NCBI GenBank assembly: GCA_009193035.1
Contig: SWDT01000019.1
Coordinates: forward strand, 186,001 to 250,000
Origin: Halicephalobus mephisto
Lineage: Eukaryota; Nematoda; Chromadorea; Rhabditida; Panagrolaimidae
Direction: 5' to 3'
DNA: 64,000 nt
The number at the start of each line of letters is the position of its first letter. Positions within the stretch are counted from its first letter, which is position 1. Shown piece by piece: positions 1 through 12,639 of the stretch. The notes beneath the pieces were generated by a model, which saw only the letters and a program-made list of their open reading frames with translations, did no database searches and was not told where the DNA came from. A program made the translations under genes and the position numbers.

Positions 1-105
1 ATGGATGTTTGACTGATTAGCTATTATATTGATGTAAAAAGTGTAGTATTCTCCAAAAGCTGTATTTACACAAAATAACAAGAAAAATAATAGGATCAAT
101 TTCAT
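1..105 (-). CDS. Small secreted protein, 5' end only (runs off the window)
   Basis: The minus strand has an ATG at 105 followed by 35 open codons to the window edge. The start reads MKLILLFFLLFCVNTAFGEY: a Lys, a long Leu/Phe-rich hydrophobic core and a small-residue cleavage region (NTAFG/E), which is a textbook signal peptide. Just after it, GEYYTFYINI lines up with GEVWTQLIVN in the neighbouring gene at 679-1276, so the two are probably tandem paralogues. The function is unknown; it is presumably secreted. The exon may end just outside the window, so the full length cannot be judged. Confidence 0.55.
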   Translation of the reverse strand, partial: MKLILLFFLLFCVNTAFGEYYTFYINIIANQSNIH

Positions 106-678
106 CAGGGATAGAATAATAAAAAAACATAGTGCCGGAAGAATCAAATGAAACTAGCGATTTTTATCAGTCTTCGTCCAAGAATCGATAAGGCATTTGT
201 TTTTAGTTAAGCCGCTCAATGCATTGTGCATTGAAAGAGGAGCACAATATCAGAAGTGCTTGAAGATTATTAGGAGATCAAACATTATAGGGAATAAAAA
301 AATTGAAACAGACTTTCGTCTCAAATGACTGGCAGATATAAAAGACAAAGTTCAGTGTGTCGAAAGGTCTATTCAAAAGTTAACGACGTCTTTTGATCAA
401 CCTACTCTCAGAAAGTTGAATTAAAACCTGAGAGTCAGACCACGTTTCATTCAGTTTCTGAATCAGTCTGAGATCATTGCTGAATGAACACCAATATTCT
501 TTCTGTCTTTAACTATTATAGAAGGAATAAACCATGGTCAGAACTTGCAAGTAATATAAGACTTCATAGCCTTCCATATATATAAAGAACTCCAGACACA
601 ACAATATTTATACTTTAGATGTATTTTAAAGAACGTGACAGAGAATTTGAATTGTGGTCTGGTCTCGAGAGGATAATT

Positions 679-1276
679 TTAGAAAGTAAACTGACCTTGA
701 AAGCACTCTGGAATGGATGACAACTCCATTGAGCACACTGAATATTCAAAAACATAAGTTATGGGGAGAGGATCGATTGTGCCATGTAAATTCTGTCCCC
801 CGCATCCCATGGAACTCGGACTCGCAGTTTGATTCATGATCATTGCAGTAAGTCCACTAGTATTCAGGTCGAATTCGAATTCCCCTTTTGGCCAGATATC
901 GAAACTTGAACTCTTTTGAGTGTACTGAAAGCGGATGCTCATGAAACCGGCTTCTGTGGAAACATTACAAGAAGAAGAACACCTGAAGACATTAGTTACG
1001 GCAAGTGTATTCCTATCGCAAAACCTACTCTGTGCTCGGTCGGCCGGTACCATCATTGACAACAATCTGGATCGAGGTCGGCTCTGCTGATCCAGTATAA
1101 TTAACACAAGCATAAACTGGATCGTCGGGTGAAATGCCAGTGACAGAAATTGTCGACTGAACTGTAACTCCAGATGTGTTATTGTAAGTGGAGTTCACAA
1201 TCAATTGAGTCCACACTTCTCCTTTACTTAAAGGCAAAACAACGAATAAAATAAGGAGAATTTTAAAAAGAGCCAT
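679..1276 (-). CDS. Small secreted protein, two exons
   Basis: Exons are 1276..1051 and 953..679; the 97-base intron has donor G|GTACCGG and acceptor TTTCCACAG, phase 1. The unspliced frame stops soon after the donor, while the splice joins two long open frames cleanly into 166 residues. The protein starts MALFKILLILFVVLPLSKG, a clear signal peptide. The mature part has several N-glycosylation sequons (NST, NNT, NYT, NQT) and Cys residues at ACVN, GCGG, SVCS and ECF, suggesting a disulphide-bonded extracellular domain of about 145 residues. I do not recognise the family. The partial gene at 1-105 starts in the same way and lies downstream on the same strand. A donor-like GTCAGT just before the stop means a further exon is possible. 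Confidence 0.7.
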
Positions 1277-3469
1277 ACTTTACAGATTTAATTCACTCCA
1301 TTGTCGAAGGCGTGGATACAAGGTGAAGGCTTTTATTCTAAGCAGCTTTTCAAAAGATTAATGACGAGACAGCTAAATAGTGAGCGCATAATCAGTGATT
1401 CACTAAATGCTTTCGAACTGAAGAAGTGATTTCATGAGTGGGTAGCATCAAATTTTTATTTCGATTGGGAGTGGTTTGAAATCGCGGAAGAAATTTATAT
1501 CTGACAACTATAGCTGATTCGCATAATACTAAGATAAGTTGAAATTAGTATCAAAATCACAGCAGTGTAGTTAAATAAGGTAAGGGTGTTGTTCTTGATT
1601 AGGCAGAAAACTGTTGGTTCCTCTTATTTAGCAATTAAGCTTGTTTATCTCAACATAAGCATAAAACAAAGGAGGAAGGATCCTTGTTTGACTGAAGTCA
1701 AACTCGGACCCGTCTAAAGCTGGAATTTCTCAAAGACTGACTCTAACACTTTAGTCTCACTTCACAGGCGTCGGCTGACTGGGCGGAGCTTTGGGCATCC
1801 TGTCTAGGCCGTTCCGGTTTAAGTCCGATCTTTGTGCCTACTTGAAGAACATGCGTTAGCTTTAAATAGTCTGATCAAAACTGAAGTCTTTATCAATTGT
1901 TTACAATCATCAAATCTCGGCTTTCCGTTTAATATAGCGAGTTCTTCACTAATTTCCTACTTTGCAGTTAACCTACTGTATGTTTTATGCATGAAGATAT
2001 GAAAAACCGCTGATGTGTATAGTCAAAAGTATATTTAAAAAATATGAAATAACCGAATGAACAATAATGCTTAAAATTATTATTGTCTAGCTATTATGTC
2101 TTCGACATTCAACGTTGGAAGTTTGAAATCATGGCTAATAATTATACTTCATATTGCGATTTTAAAATAAATGGGACAAAATATAGAACTATGTGATTTT
2201 GCTTTGCATTGGGATCCGAAACCAAGCTAGATAAATGATCAACGTTTAGATGATACAGATTCCATGCATGCTAGAAAGCTGAGATCTGTAATCTTCAGAA
2301 CAAATGCGAATAAAAAACGACTTACGGTATGCAATGCATTATACCATTGAAAACAATGTATCCAATCATTAAGACAACTTCATTGTATTGAAATATTATT
2401 TCCATGTGTCTACAAACACACTACTTTCAATTCATCAGATTTATTACTCATAGAATATTTAATAGATCTGGATGCATTATTTTCAATGTTTTAATGCTTT
2501 CGATATCATATACCAAAATATACATTGTTTTCCATGCATCAATATAGTAATGCAATGTACCAATAGAACAATTGATGCAGTATGTTCAATTACCTCATTG
2601 GTGCATTAAATATTCTTCGTAGGTTTATTATATAAGTGTTGCGGATTTTAAAGAGAGATCAAAAGTGGAAGTTGTTGATGCTAGCATATCCTCGACTGCA
2701 AAATCAAGCTTGAATCAAAAATAAGAAGCTGTAATTTACTTTTGTATTTGAAACTTAGAATATTATTGCTGATACAAATGCTCTTGATCATATTTGTTTC
2801 TGTTTTATTCATTTTTAAAAATTTATAATTCACAATAACAACATTCATTTCTACTCATCTTTAAAAAATTGAAAGAATTTTGAAATTGTTAGAAACCAGC
2901 TGGACTCAACAACTTATTCAGAACAATTGACTCCAAATTACTCAAGTGTCCTGGAATGGAATGATCTTCCAACTAGATGCTGAAATTATAAAAAGAATGG
3001 AAAGCTTCACATATTTTCCAACATTTGTAACCTTGTTTCCTTATTAATATTATAACTGTTATTAAAAAGAATATCTACTGATCCAAGTTCTATCCTCATT
3101 CCGTGTTCGAACTATCAAACTCTACTGTAAAAGAATCCTTCCAATTAATTAGAGATTTAAGGCTAACCTCAAGATGGATCAGGAATATCCATTTCCAAGC
3201 AGCGTACGCTATCCAACGACTACAAGTTTTCAAAAACAACGTACTATGTTTAATTGTTCAAATTGTGATTCAGAATTCAGTCTTTATATCCAGATTAGCC
3301 ATTTGAAAAGTACACGAAACGGGCCAGGCACGTAATTTTGAAAATAAAACTCGCTTATGGGACTAGACTGACCCCTTACAGGCCATGACTCTACATGTGT
3401 TGACTGGTGACATGAACTGCTGTGAGCACCAAACAGATTAAAGCTGGAAGCAATCTGACTCGGGAGGTC
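1277..3469. other. Intergenic region, no gene seen
   Basis: No supported gene. A GC-richer patch at about 1740-1860 has no open frame. From about 2200 to 2620 the words ATGCAT, TGCAAT and CAATGTA recur on both strands, giving an imperfectly self-complementary stretch that could be an eroded foldback element. The small open frame at 3103-3306 has no signal, splice context or recognisable domain. Confidence 0.4.
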
Positions 3470-6400
3470 TCAACGCCGGGCAATGCCGATTGGGTTTTCT
3501 TTTTTCACATCAATGTTTAACTTTTGAGTGGATTTGACCTTGTCTGGATCATTTGAAGTGGAAGCATTGGATTTAGTTGTTGATCTAAAATACACTTAAG
3601 GTTATTTGAATGGCAGAAGAGGACTTACATCTTCTTCTTGACTACGGTTTTCTTGACTGTAGTTTTACCATTTTCCTTAGGTTCTGGTTTTTCTTCAGGA
3701 TAGTCTTCTTTCTTGTACCAAGGAGCATTGATTTTGACGTTTCCATTTGTTTTTGGAGTTTCTTTCTCCTGTAATTTTGTTATTAATGGATTTAATAATT
3801 GTTGGATTATAATATTAAGTGGTAAACAGTGAGTAAAAGACTAATAGCAGATTTTGCATACAATCGGCGCTAGATCAGAAAATAATTTTAAATTATGTTA
3901 AATGATTTTCATAGTTAAATTTTGCTACTACAGTAGGACTTGGATATAAGATACCCCGCTATAACATATATCTTGTTACAGCATAGGGTATGAGTGAGTT
4001 TGGTTAATCTGCCTTCAAATTTATCCCGCTATGATATATTCTTTCTTATAACATACACTTTGTCCGGTCCCAAAGAGGATATCTTATATCCAAGTTCTAC
4101 TGCATTTTGAACTACTTCTAGAGAACCTCGGTCTAATCTGGTATGTATTTCTTAAAAAGATTCTAGTCCAACTAAGTATAGATCTATTTAAAAAGTTTTG
4201 AATTATCTCTAGATGATCTTAATCTGATCTGATAAGACTTAAATCAATAACGCGTTAATATAATAAGATTGTGAAATATTCTGCAAATCATCTGTTTTCC
4301 AAAGCTTTTAAGATTATTTAGTGATACCTTTAGCAACTTACTTCATCTTTGGCATCTGAAGTTTTCGGTTTTACTGTGAGCTTAGAAATCCTTCCATTAG
4401 TCAGTTTTTCAGTTGTTCCGTTTTCGCCTTTGTTGTTGTTGGCATCGTTGCTGGTCCTACTGAAGCTGGCTCTGATTTTGTCAAAGTTCCTACTGTGTTC
4501 TGTGGTATTTCTAACTCCATTTCTCAAGAAAGGAGATTCATTGTTCTCTTTTCCAGATTCTCCGCTTGTTGTCGATCTCGGAGAAGTGCTTGATGAAGCA
4601 ATCGATGAAACTGGCGATGGTTTGTCCTTCGGAATCGAGGAATAAGAAGAAGTTGCACTGCTCAATGCTGTATGGTAAGCCGAGCTCGGAGAACTCTGTG
4701 CTGAATCTGGGGAGGGTTTTCCGGTGTACTTGTAAGGACCCAAACACATGTTCATCGACATGGTCGTTGGCTCTTTGAATTTTGCTCCAGAAGGCGAAAC
4801 TTTCGGTGGATTAGACTTTGGTAGAGGAGGTTCTGGATCTGTTTTGACCGTGATAGGAACAGAAAATTTGTTTGCTGGAGAATGAATCGTTGCTGAAGGT
4901 TGTGATGCAGGGACTGAGGAATCCGAGGATTTTTTACGGACAACCTTTTTCTTTTCTCCATCTCCATTTTTGGAACCTGTAGAGACTTTCCTTCTGACGA
5001 CCTTTTTGGGCTTTTCTTCTCCGTTAGTCACTGGTGTTGGTTCTGTTTTGGATACTGTAGTTTTGGACTTTGGTTTGTCTTCTCCATTGACCAGACTTGT
5101 TTTCGGCTTAGCTTCTTTTCCGTCAATTGAGGACTTCTTTGCTGAGGGCTTACTATTCTCCTTAGAACTGCCGGAATCTGTATTTCTGGAGCTCGGTCGA
5201 GTATCTATAGACGAGATAGAAGAAGATCTGCTTGATTTTTCTCTATCTGAAGTACTTATAGACTTGGTTTCACCGTCCTTCTTTTCTTCATCCTTCTTCT
5301 TGATGAAAGAAGCTGATGGGTAAGCCTTAGGCATCGGAGGTTTGGATTCATTTTGACACATTTGGGCAAAGGCCTTGATTCTTGAAGCTGCAAGGCCTTT
5401 TTTCACTTCTTGGGAGATTTGATCTTGTGAGACTTTCAGACTGGTTTCATCGAAGGCGGCATCTGGTTTCTTCGGTTCCTCAATAACCAACTTTTGTCGA
5501 GGAGGGGGTTGGTACCTCTCATGTCCAAAGGAAATAACCTCTTCTTGAGTCTCCTGAACTCGATTGTAGGTATAATTCGATGGAGAAGGTTGAGATTGCC
5601 TATAGGAATACTCAGCCTTCGGAGCCGCAGGTGGAGGTGGAGCAGAGAACTTTGATGGAGGCGGTGGTGGAGGTGGAGGTGCAGCCATCATTGGAGGCGG
5701 GGGTGGCGGTGGAGCCGAGAAGTTCGACGAAGGTGGAGGTGGAGGAGGAGGAGGAGGTGGTGCAAAGGCCACCGACCCCATAGGAGGAGGAGGTGGTGGT
5801 GGCGGAGCATTAACGGCTGGGACAAATGGAGTCTTGACAACAGGGGCCTTCTTTGGAGGCGGAGTGATTTCTTCACACGATACGGAGTCTTCTGATTCAG
5901 ATTCAGAATCTTCAGAAGATCGGTACGAGGAAGATGAAGTCGTTGGAGGGCTAAACAGAATCGAGATTAGTGCATATTATTATGAAAATCAGATATAAAT
6001 TCGTGTAAGAAATGTTTTAACACGAATATCAAAAACATTCTTGAAACTTTTGGAATTTTAAATTAGATATGTTTTTGTTAAATTTTATCAGATTCTGGAA
6101 AATCTCAAAAAGTTCTGACTTTTAGGTTTCTGAACCTTCTATCGAATTCTGGGAATTTTTAACGCTTTCTACAAATCTCCGAAAATTGTACAAGATTCTC
6201 AGGAGTTTAGAATCTTTCGGTTTTAGAATTCTCTATCGGATTCTAACAAAAAATTAGAGAAACTTACGCAGTGCTGCTATTCAAAGAATTCGTGCTGACA
6301 CAGAGACTGGAAGCAGGGGTTGTTCCCCCAGTTTTCTTTGCTTCAATCTCGGCCAAGTACTCGTCATCAAGAATAAGACCAGATTTGTCGTTTGTGACCG

Positions 6401-6788
6401 TTTTTTTTAGTTTAATTCCCCCTTTAATGGAGGCAAGGAGAGCTCCTCTGTCGGTGATCTGACCCCCTAGTTTCATCAAAGCCTTGTTTTTCGGCGGAGG
6501 TCCAGGAGCCCTGGGAGTATGGTTGATGATAGGTTGAGGGGAGGGGGTTCTGGGGGTGAATTTTATGTTGAGAGCCTCTTGGGGGACTCTGCAGATCGAT
6601 TTCGCTTGAGCTTTCGGTTGGGGTACGTAGAGAACAGGAGGAGGGGTCTTTCGTTCATATTTGATCTTAACTGGTTCTTCGCCTTCGGCTTCGATGATCG
6701 GTCTACTCTTATCGACAGTCTTCGTAGGACGGAGTTTGAAACCCGCTCGGATCTCCGCTAGGATCGGATGACCTTCCAGCATCGACAT
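3470..6788 (-). CDS. WH2-domain, polyproline actin-regulatory protein (WIP/verprolin-like)
   Basis: Four exons: 6788..6268, 5950..4342, 3768..3629 and 3584..3470, with introns of 317, 573 and 44 bases. All phases agree (2, 0, 2), giving 794 residues. The ATG is the first after an in-frame TGA in the same exon. Two WH2 (actin-monomer binding) motifs lie near the N-terminus: residues about 8-31 (ILAEIRAGFKLR...DKS) and 114-137 (LLASIKGGIKLKKTVTNDKS). The second closely resembles the KLKKTVTNDRS motif of WIP/verprolin. An acidic Ser/Glu run and a long polyproline tract (coding about 5640-5810) follow, as expected for profilin or SH3 binding. The remaining 500 residues are Ser/Lys/Pro-rich and disordered-looking. 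I see no C-terminal WASP-binding motif, so this is a WIP-like WH2 protein rather than a sure WIP orthologue. It probably acts in the cortical actin cytoskeleton. Intron 2 carries a MITE. Confidence 0.85.
3929..4104. mobile_element. MITE-like inverted-repeat element in intron 2 of the WH2 gene
   Basis: The left end CAGTAGGACTTGGATATAAG (from 3931) is matched in reverse complement at the right end (to 4102) as CAGTAGAACTTGGATATAAG, inside an element of about 172 bases with no coding capacity. Outside it are TA on the left and CA on the right, so a decayed TA target duplication is plausible. Ends beginning CAGT next to TA are typical of Tc1/mariner-derived MITEs. The interior repeats words such as CCCGCTATAACATAT. 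Confidence 0.7.
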
Positions 6789-6837
6789 GGTTCCGATTCC
6801 CCTTGGACTCGTTCGGACTCAGATGCAATATCGATCG

Positions 6838-6846
6838 AGTCTGAAA
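6838..6846 (-). promoter_or_regulatory. Orphan 3' splice site before the WH2 gene (trans-splice or 5' UTR acceptor)
   Basis: The minus strand reads TTGTTTCAG|ACTCGATC, a strong nematode acceptor whose exon starts at 6840, 52 bases before the ATG. No coding exon with a compatible donor is seen directly upstream, so this is either a spliced-leader addition site or the end of a 5' UTR intron. The in-frame TGA after it means any upstream exon would be untranslated in this frame. Confidence 0.6.
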
Positions 6847-6889
6847 CAACACAATCACGAAACGGACCGAAATTATGCAAGAATAGCAA

Positions 6890-8860
6890 AATCAGGGAAC
6901 AATACACGGCGAAATTCAAATGACCATAATACTATCAAATAACTTTTAATCTCCAAAATCACATGGAAAATTTTAAAACTGTCGAGAATCTTTAAAAAAT
7001 TAAAGAATCTTCTGACATCAAAATGTTCCAAACCTTTCATAATATAATGAAGACTTTTAGAAGTATTTAAAATAATAAAGAAAGTTTTAAAATATTTCTA
7101 AATTCAACAAAAAAATTCTAAAAAATCTTAAAAATCGGAACTTTTTAGAATTCTTTACAACTATATAGAGATTTTTAAAACACAATGGAAACTTTTAAGA
7201 ATCCTTAGAATCTAGTACAAACTTCTGGAAATTTCTAAAATTCCATCAACTTTTAAAATCTCAAAACATTCCGAAATTTACAAATTTCTAAAATTTCATC
7301 GAATTTCAAAATTTTCTAAAATCGCAAAACATTTTAGAATTTATAAATTTATAAAATCAACATCTAAAACCAAAAATTTTTCCAAAAAACTTTCGTAAAA
7401 AATTTCAATTTTTAAAGTAACGATTTCGGATTTTATTATGAAACTTTGAAATAAAATCAACTTCTGGTCGGAACCAGTTCTGATTATCTGTAAACTTCAA
7501 AATTAGCCTCCCATTTCCGCATTCGTAATCTTCCTAAGAATTACTGATAATCCCATCGGGAAAAAAACTCGAAAAACAAAGCAAACTCGAGCTTGATCAA
7601 GTTTTCTCTGACCAGACTTGTCGAGTGTCTGCGCTTATCCAAGCTGGATCGTGTAAAAGAGGAACACGAGGACTAAGAAAAGGACTTTACACTTTTCAAC
7701 AACTAAAATCTTGCATAATAAAAAATCCTTGGAGCCAATACGTAAAATCAAAAATTTTAGGATTTTTGAAATTCCAGTCAAGACAATTTCGAAATAATAT
7801 TTGTTTTAAAATTTTAAATTTAAAATTTAAAAAAATTTAATATTTTGATTATTATAAAATTCAATAAAAACTTAAAATTATTTAATTTTTAAAGTTTTTG
7901 AAATTTTCAAAAATTCCAATTAAGACAATTTCGAAATAATATTCATTTTTAAATTTAAAATTTAAAAAAAATTTAATATTTTGATTATTATAAAATTTAA
8001 TAAAAACTTAAAATTATTTAATTTTTAAAGTTTTTGAAATTTTCAAAAATTCCAGTCAAAACAATTCCGAAATAATATTCATTTTAAAATTTTATTTTAA
8101 AAAAATTTTAATATTTTGATTATTATAAAATTTAATAAAAACTTAAAATTATTCGATTTTTAAAGTTTTTGAAATTCTTTCCGAGACAATTTTAAAACAT
8201 CAATTATTTATTATTTTTCTTAACTGGAATTTTGTAAGTTCTAGAAATTTCCAGAATTTAGTAAAAATTTGAAACTTTTCGAATTTTTAAATTCTAGAAA
8301 TTTCCATCGAGAAAATTTCATAATAATTTTTAATTTTTTTAAATCCAAAATTTTTAATTTTTCAAATATTTCTGAAAATTCATTTTTAAACTATTTTATA
8401 AAATTTTGATTTTTCTAATACGATTATCAATTTCTCACGAAAATTCCCTATTTAAGAAATTAAATCAAATATAATCATAAATCAGAAAATTAGAAAAAAA
8501 TTAAAATTAAAAAAAAATTAAAATTAGAAAAAATTTAAAATAGAAAAAAATTAAAATTAAAAAAAAATTAAAATTAAAAAAAATTAAAATAGAAAAAAAT
8601 TTAAAAATTATAGTAATGGAGGTTCTTAAATAAGACGGAACAAACCAGAAAAAGTCTAAAGGAAAAATTGGAAGAAAAATTTTCCATTATATTCGTCAAA
8701 ACAAAAAGAATCTGTTTTTTGAGATTCCACGCGAGTCAAAAACCGGCTTGACCGCAAAAAGTGACATTCATTGACTGCATAAGCTTCATAAAGATCCAAA
8801 TTGAGTAATCTCTAAACAGGTTGAGAGTTACATTGGAAATACGGATATTGCAATAAAAAT
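6890..8860. repeat. AT-rich intergenic region with roughly 130-bp tandem copies
   Basis: About 85% A/T. At 7765-8200 three copies of a unit containing CAAGACAATTTCGAAATAAT and TTTTGATTATTATAAAATT follow each other. Stretches at 8470-8620 are AAATTAAAATT low-complexity sequence. Two less AT-rich islands, about 7560-7700 and 8700-8870, have no coding frame or RNA fold that I recognise. Confidence 0.6.
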
Positions 8861-8918
8861 CTTACAAAATACTGGCCTTGCAAAAAAACAACATCCTATT
8901 CGAAATAAAAAATGAAAA

Positions 8919-9075
8919 AATTATTAACGAAAAATATTTTTTTTTCAAAAAAATTATTAACGAAAAATATTTTTTTTCGAAAAAATTATTAACGAAATTT
9001 TTTTTTTCAAAAAAATTATTAACGAAAAATATTTTTTTTCAAAAAAATTATTTACGGAAATATTTTTTTTCGAAA
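8919..9075. repeat. Short tandem array, about 32-bp unit, five copies
   Basis: The unit contains ATTATTAACGAAAAATATTT followed by a T-run and a poly-A-like spacer. It creates a spurious Lys/Phe-rich open frame that should be ignored. Confidence 0.75.
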
Positions 9076-9079
9076 AACA

Positions 9080-10030
9080 GCTGCATAGAATTTTATAAAT
9101 TTAGCAAAATCAGAATATTTTATAATTAAAAGGAAAATTTTTGAATAAATATTAAAAAATAAATGTTTTCGAAAATTATAGAAAATTTCTGAATTTTGAA
9201 TAAGAATTTAGAAAATTATAGAATTCTGAACAAAAATGTTTTCGAAATTTTCTAATAAATTCAAAAATTTCGATTTTTTAGAAAATTCTAAAATCTTTGT
9301 TAAATTCTAGAAGATCCTAAAATTTTGAAGAAGAATTTAGAAATTTTTAGAAAATTCTATAACTTTCAATAAAATTAAAAATATTTTCGAAATTTTCTAA
9401 TAAATTCAAAAATTTCGATTTTTTAGAAAATTCTGTTTCTACAGTATTTTCGGAAATTCTAAAATCTTTCATAAAATTCTAAAAACATAAAAATTTAAAA
9501 TATTTTAGAACTTTCTATTCAATTCTGGAAGATTTCACAATTTTTCAGACAATTATAGTTTTAATAATAATAAAAAATCAAATTCAAGATCCGAAACTGA
9601 CAATCCTAAAAATTCGCGTCGAGATTATTTCGAAAAAAAATAATTTTAAATTTCTATATTGTGATCGGCCGATTCCAATTTCGTCGATCGAACGGGGATT
9701 TGCTTCTTCTGTCTACATGGACTGGTCAGAAAAAATTTAAAATCGGACACTTAAATGCCCGAAAAACAAATAAGGATTCAGGAATGAAAGTGATCCAAAT
9801 GGCATGGATTATCGATTTTTAATTTTCAAGTGGGGATCGTCTGGGAATAAAATTATAGAATTTTACAAACGAAGAAACATGAATCATTGGTCTTTTTCGG
9901 AAATATTGGAATGTTGGTCGACTGGCATCAAGAAAGGTCAAACAGGTCAATTGTGGACACGGTCACCGATCAAAAAGACTTGTTTGTTCTCGAGATTTGG
10001 GTGGCAAAACTGGCCAAATATGGCAAAACA
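9080..10030. other. AT-rich intergenic sequence, no gene seen
   Basis: Mostly degenerate AAATTTCGAAAATTC words. The island at about 9660-10020 is less AT-rich and has a 79-codon open frame, but its composition is unusual and it has no splice context or recognisable domain, so I do not call it. Confidence 0.4.
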
Positions 10031-10034
10031 AAAA

Positions 10035-10860
10035 TTTATTTAATTAGATAATTATTGATCGAATTAAAAACGTTAAAAATTTAATAAATAAAAAATATTT
10101 AAAAAATTTAATAAATTTAATAAATAAAAAATATTTAAAACTATAAAAATTTAATAAATAAAAAATATTTAAAATATTTAAAACTATAAAAAATTTAATA
10201 AATTTAATAAATAAAAATATTTAAAATATTTAAAACTATAAAAAATTTAATAAATTTAATAAACAAAAAATGTTTAAAATTTAATTGATAAAAAATATTT
10301 AAAATTAAAAAGAAATTTAAATCTTTAAAAATTAATTTTTCAGAATTTTTTGAAATATTCTCAATACGAAATTTTTCGATTTTATAAATCTTCGAAAATT
10401 TAAAAATTTAAATTTTATAAATTTTTTCTAGAAATAGTTTGATTTTTAAATATTAAATTTAATCGATTTAATTTATTATTGACTAAATAAAAAATATTAA
10501 AATCAATATCAATAAATATAAAAAAATTAAAAATAAAACATCCACAATTATCTCGAAAAAACAAATTTTTTAATAAAAATAGTTTTATTTTTAAATATTA
10601 AACTTGATCGATTTAATTTATTATTGACTAAATAAAAAATATTAAAATCAATAAATATAAAAAAACTAAAAATAAAACACCCACAATTATTTCGAAAAAA
10701 TAAATTTTTAAATATTAAACTTGATCGATTTAATTTACTATTGACTAAATTTAAAAAAAGCTAAAATCAATAAATATAAAAAACTAAAAATATAACATCC
10801 GCGATGATCCCGAAAAAATAAATTTTCGAATAAAAATAGTTTGATTTTGTGATTCATCTT
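10035..10860. repeat. Two adjacent AT-rich tandem arrays
   Basis: At 10035-10330 a 25-30 bp unit built on TTTAATAAATAAAAAATATT repeats about nine times. At 10400-10850 a roughly 130-bp unit (GATCGATTTAATTTATTATT, then GACTAAATAAAAAATATT) is present in three copies. Confidence 0.7.
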
Positions 10861-10929
10861 CCGTGTCTTGACTCAGATCACCAATTTTCCTTTTTTATAA
10901 AAACCAAAAACTTTAAACCAAGAACAAAC

Positions 10930-12120
10930 AAAATTTTTTGGATCTTGTTTCAGAAAACTCGAGAAGGACTCTTGAAAGATCCGGCAGGCTAAAGCAAATC
11001 CTGCATGATAGACAAACGCTAAAAAACGTGGATCCAATGATTTCGGAAAAACAAAGTTACTTTTTTAAATTTTGTAAAATTTTAAAATCACGTGGATATT
11101 TTCGGGATTTTGAAGAACTTTGTGGATTTTTTAAATCTTAGGGAAACTGAAATTTTCGCATGTTTGAAAGTCTTTGAAAATTTCGTAAAAGCTTTTTAAA
11201 ATTTTTTGAAAGTTTGTCAAATTTAAAAAATTTTGAAATTTTTAGAATTTTTTGGAATTCAGTTGAAGCTTCTAAAACTTAAAAATTCCATCAAATTTTT
11301 CTCGAAATTTGTAAGATTCTAAAATATTCCAGAATCTAATAAGTTTTCGAAATTTTTTATAAATTTCAAAGATTTTATAAAAAATTTCAGAAATCATTTG
11401 AAAATTCTGAGATTTTTATCAATCCCATCGAGAGTTCTGAAACTTTTTAGAATTCGTAGTAAAATTTCAAAGATTTTATAAAAAATTTCAGACACAATTT
11501 CAAGATTCTGAAACTTTTATTAACCCCATCAAGGCTTTTCAATTCTTTTAGAATCCTTAGCGAAATTTCAAAAATTTTACAAAAAATTTCAGAAACCATT
11601 TGAAAATTCTGAGATTTTTATCAACCCCATCGAAGCTTTTGAATTCTTTTAAAATCCTTGGCGAAATTTCAAGAATTTTACAAAAATTTTCAGAAACCAT
11701 TTGAAAATTCTGAGATTTTTATCAACCCCATCGAAGCTTATAGTTTTTAAACCTCTCAACCAAATTTCAAGAATCTTATAAGAAATTTCAGAAGTTACTT
11801 GAGGATTCTGAAACCTTCAATAATCTCAAAAATTTTTGGAATTTTCTAAAATTTCTCGAAAATTTCGGAAACTTTGCAGAATTCAGAAAAGCTTCTGAAA
11901 TTTTTAGAATTCTCAAAAAAACTTCAAAGATTTCATAAAAGCTTTCAGAAGTCACTTGGAGATTCTGGAATCTTTTTTATTTTTGTAGAATTTTCTAAAA
12001 TTTCTCGAAAATTCTTAAAATTTATAAATTATTTGAAAAATTTTAGAAAACCATAAATCTGGAAAATTTTCATTTAGAAATTTCCACAATATTCTAAATT
12101 TTTAACTTTTATAATATTCC
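10930..12120. repeat. Tandem array of about 115-bp unit, about five copies
   Basis: From about 11340 to 11820 a unit holding ATTTTATAAAAAATTTCAGA, ATTCTGAGATTTTTATCAA and CCCATCGAAGCTTTT recurs. Just before it, 10940-11060 is an island behind a good TTGTTTCAG acceptor with an open frame but no recognisable similarity or donor. Confidence 0.65.
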
Positions 12121-12639
12121 GTATTTTTTGGTTTTTGCTAAATCGGCAAATGACGCAGATTACCCACCGGCAGTGGGCGTAGGACAACTGTCGGATTGTT
12201 TTCAACATCGAGGGAAGCAGTAGACACGTCGGAACCCGTTCAAGCCCCGAGGTGATCTGCATAAAGATCATGTGGTAAGTGCAAGATTTGATCGATCCAG
12301 AAAAAAAGTAATTAGTCTGAGGAAAAAATAGAAATTGGAACAATCTGGAAAGAACACATGTTTCCTTCAAAAAATAAAAGTCAACAAAAAATTGGATAAT
12401 GTGTTGAAATGAACTTTAACAGCAAAAAAGTGAAAAGTATTGAATTTCCCTCGAAAAATAACAATTTGGGCAGGTACGGGAGGTCTCCATATCGACGAAC
12501 ATCCATCTGTAAGCAAAAGCACGTATGTCAAAAAAGGTCAGCATAGAAATTCTAATACCGAAATTTTTCTGGAAAAAAAACATTACCGACATGAAGAAGA
12601 CCTCTATTTTAAAAATAACTCATATATAAGCAAAAACAT

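Noticed and set aside
4349..5783. Open frames on the plus strand opposite the WH2 gene
   Set aside because: They are antisense shadows of a well-supported exon with conserved motifs on the minus strand.
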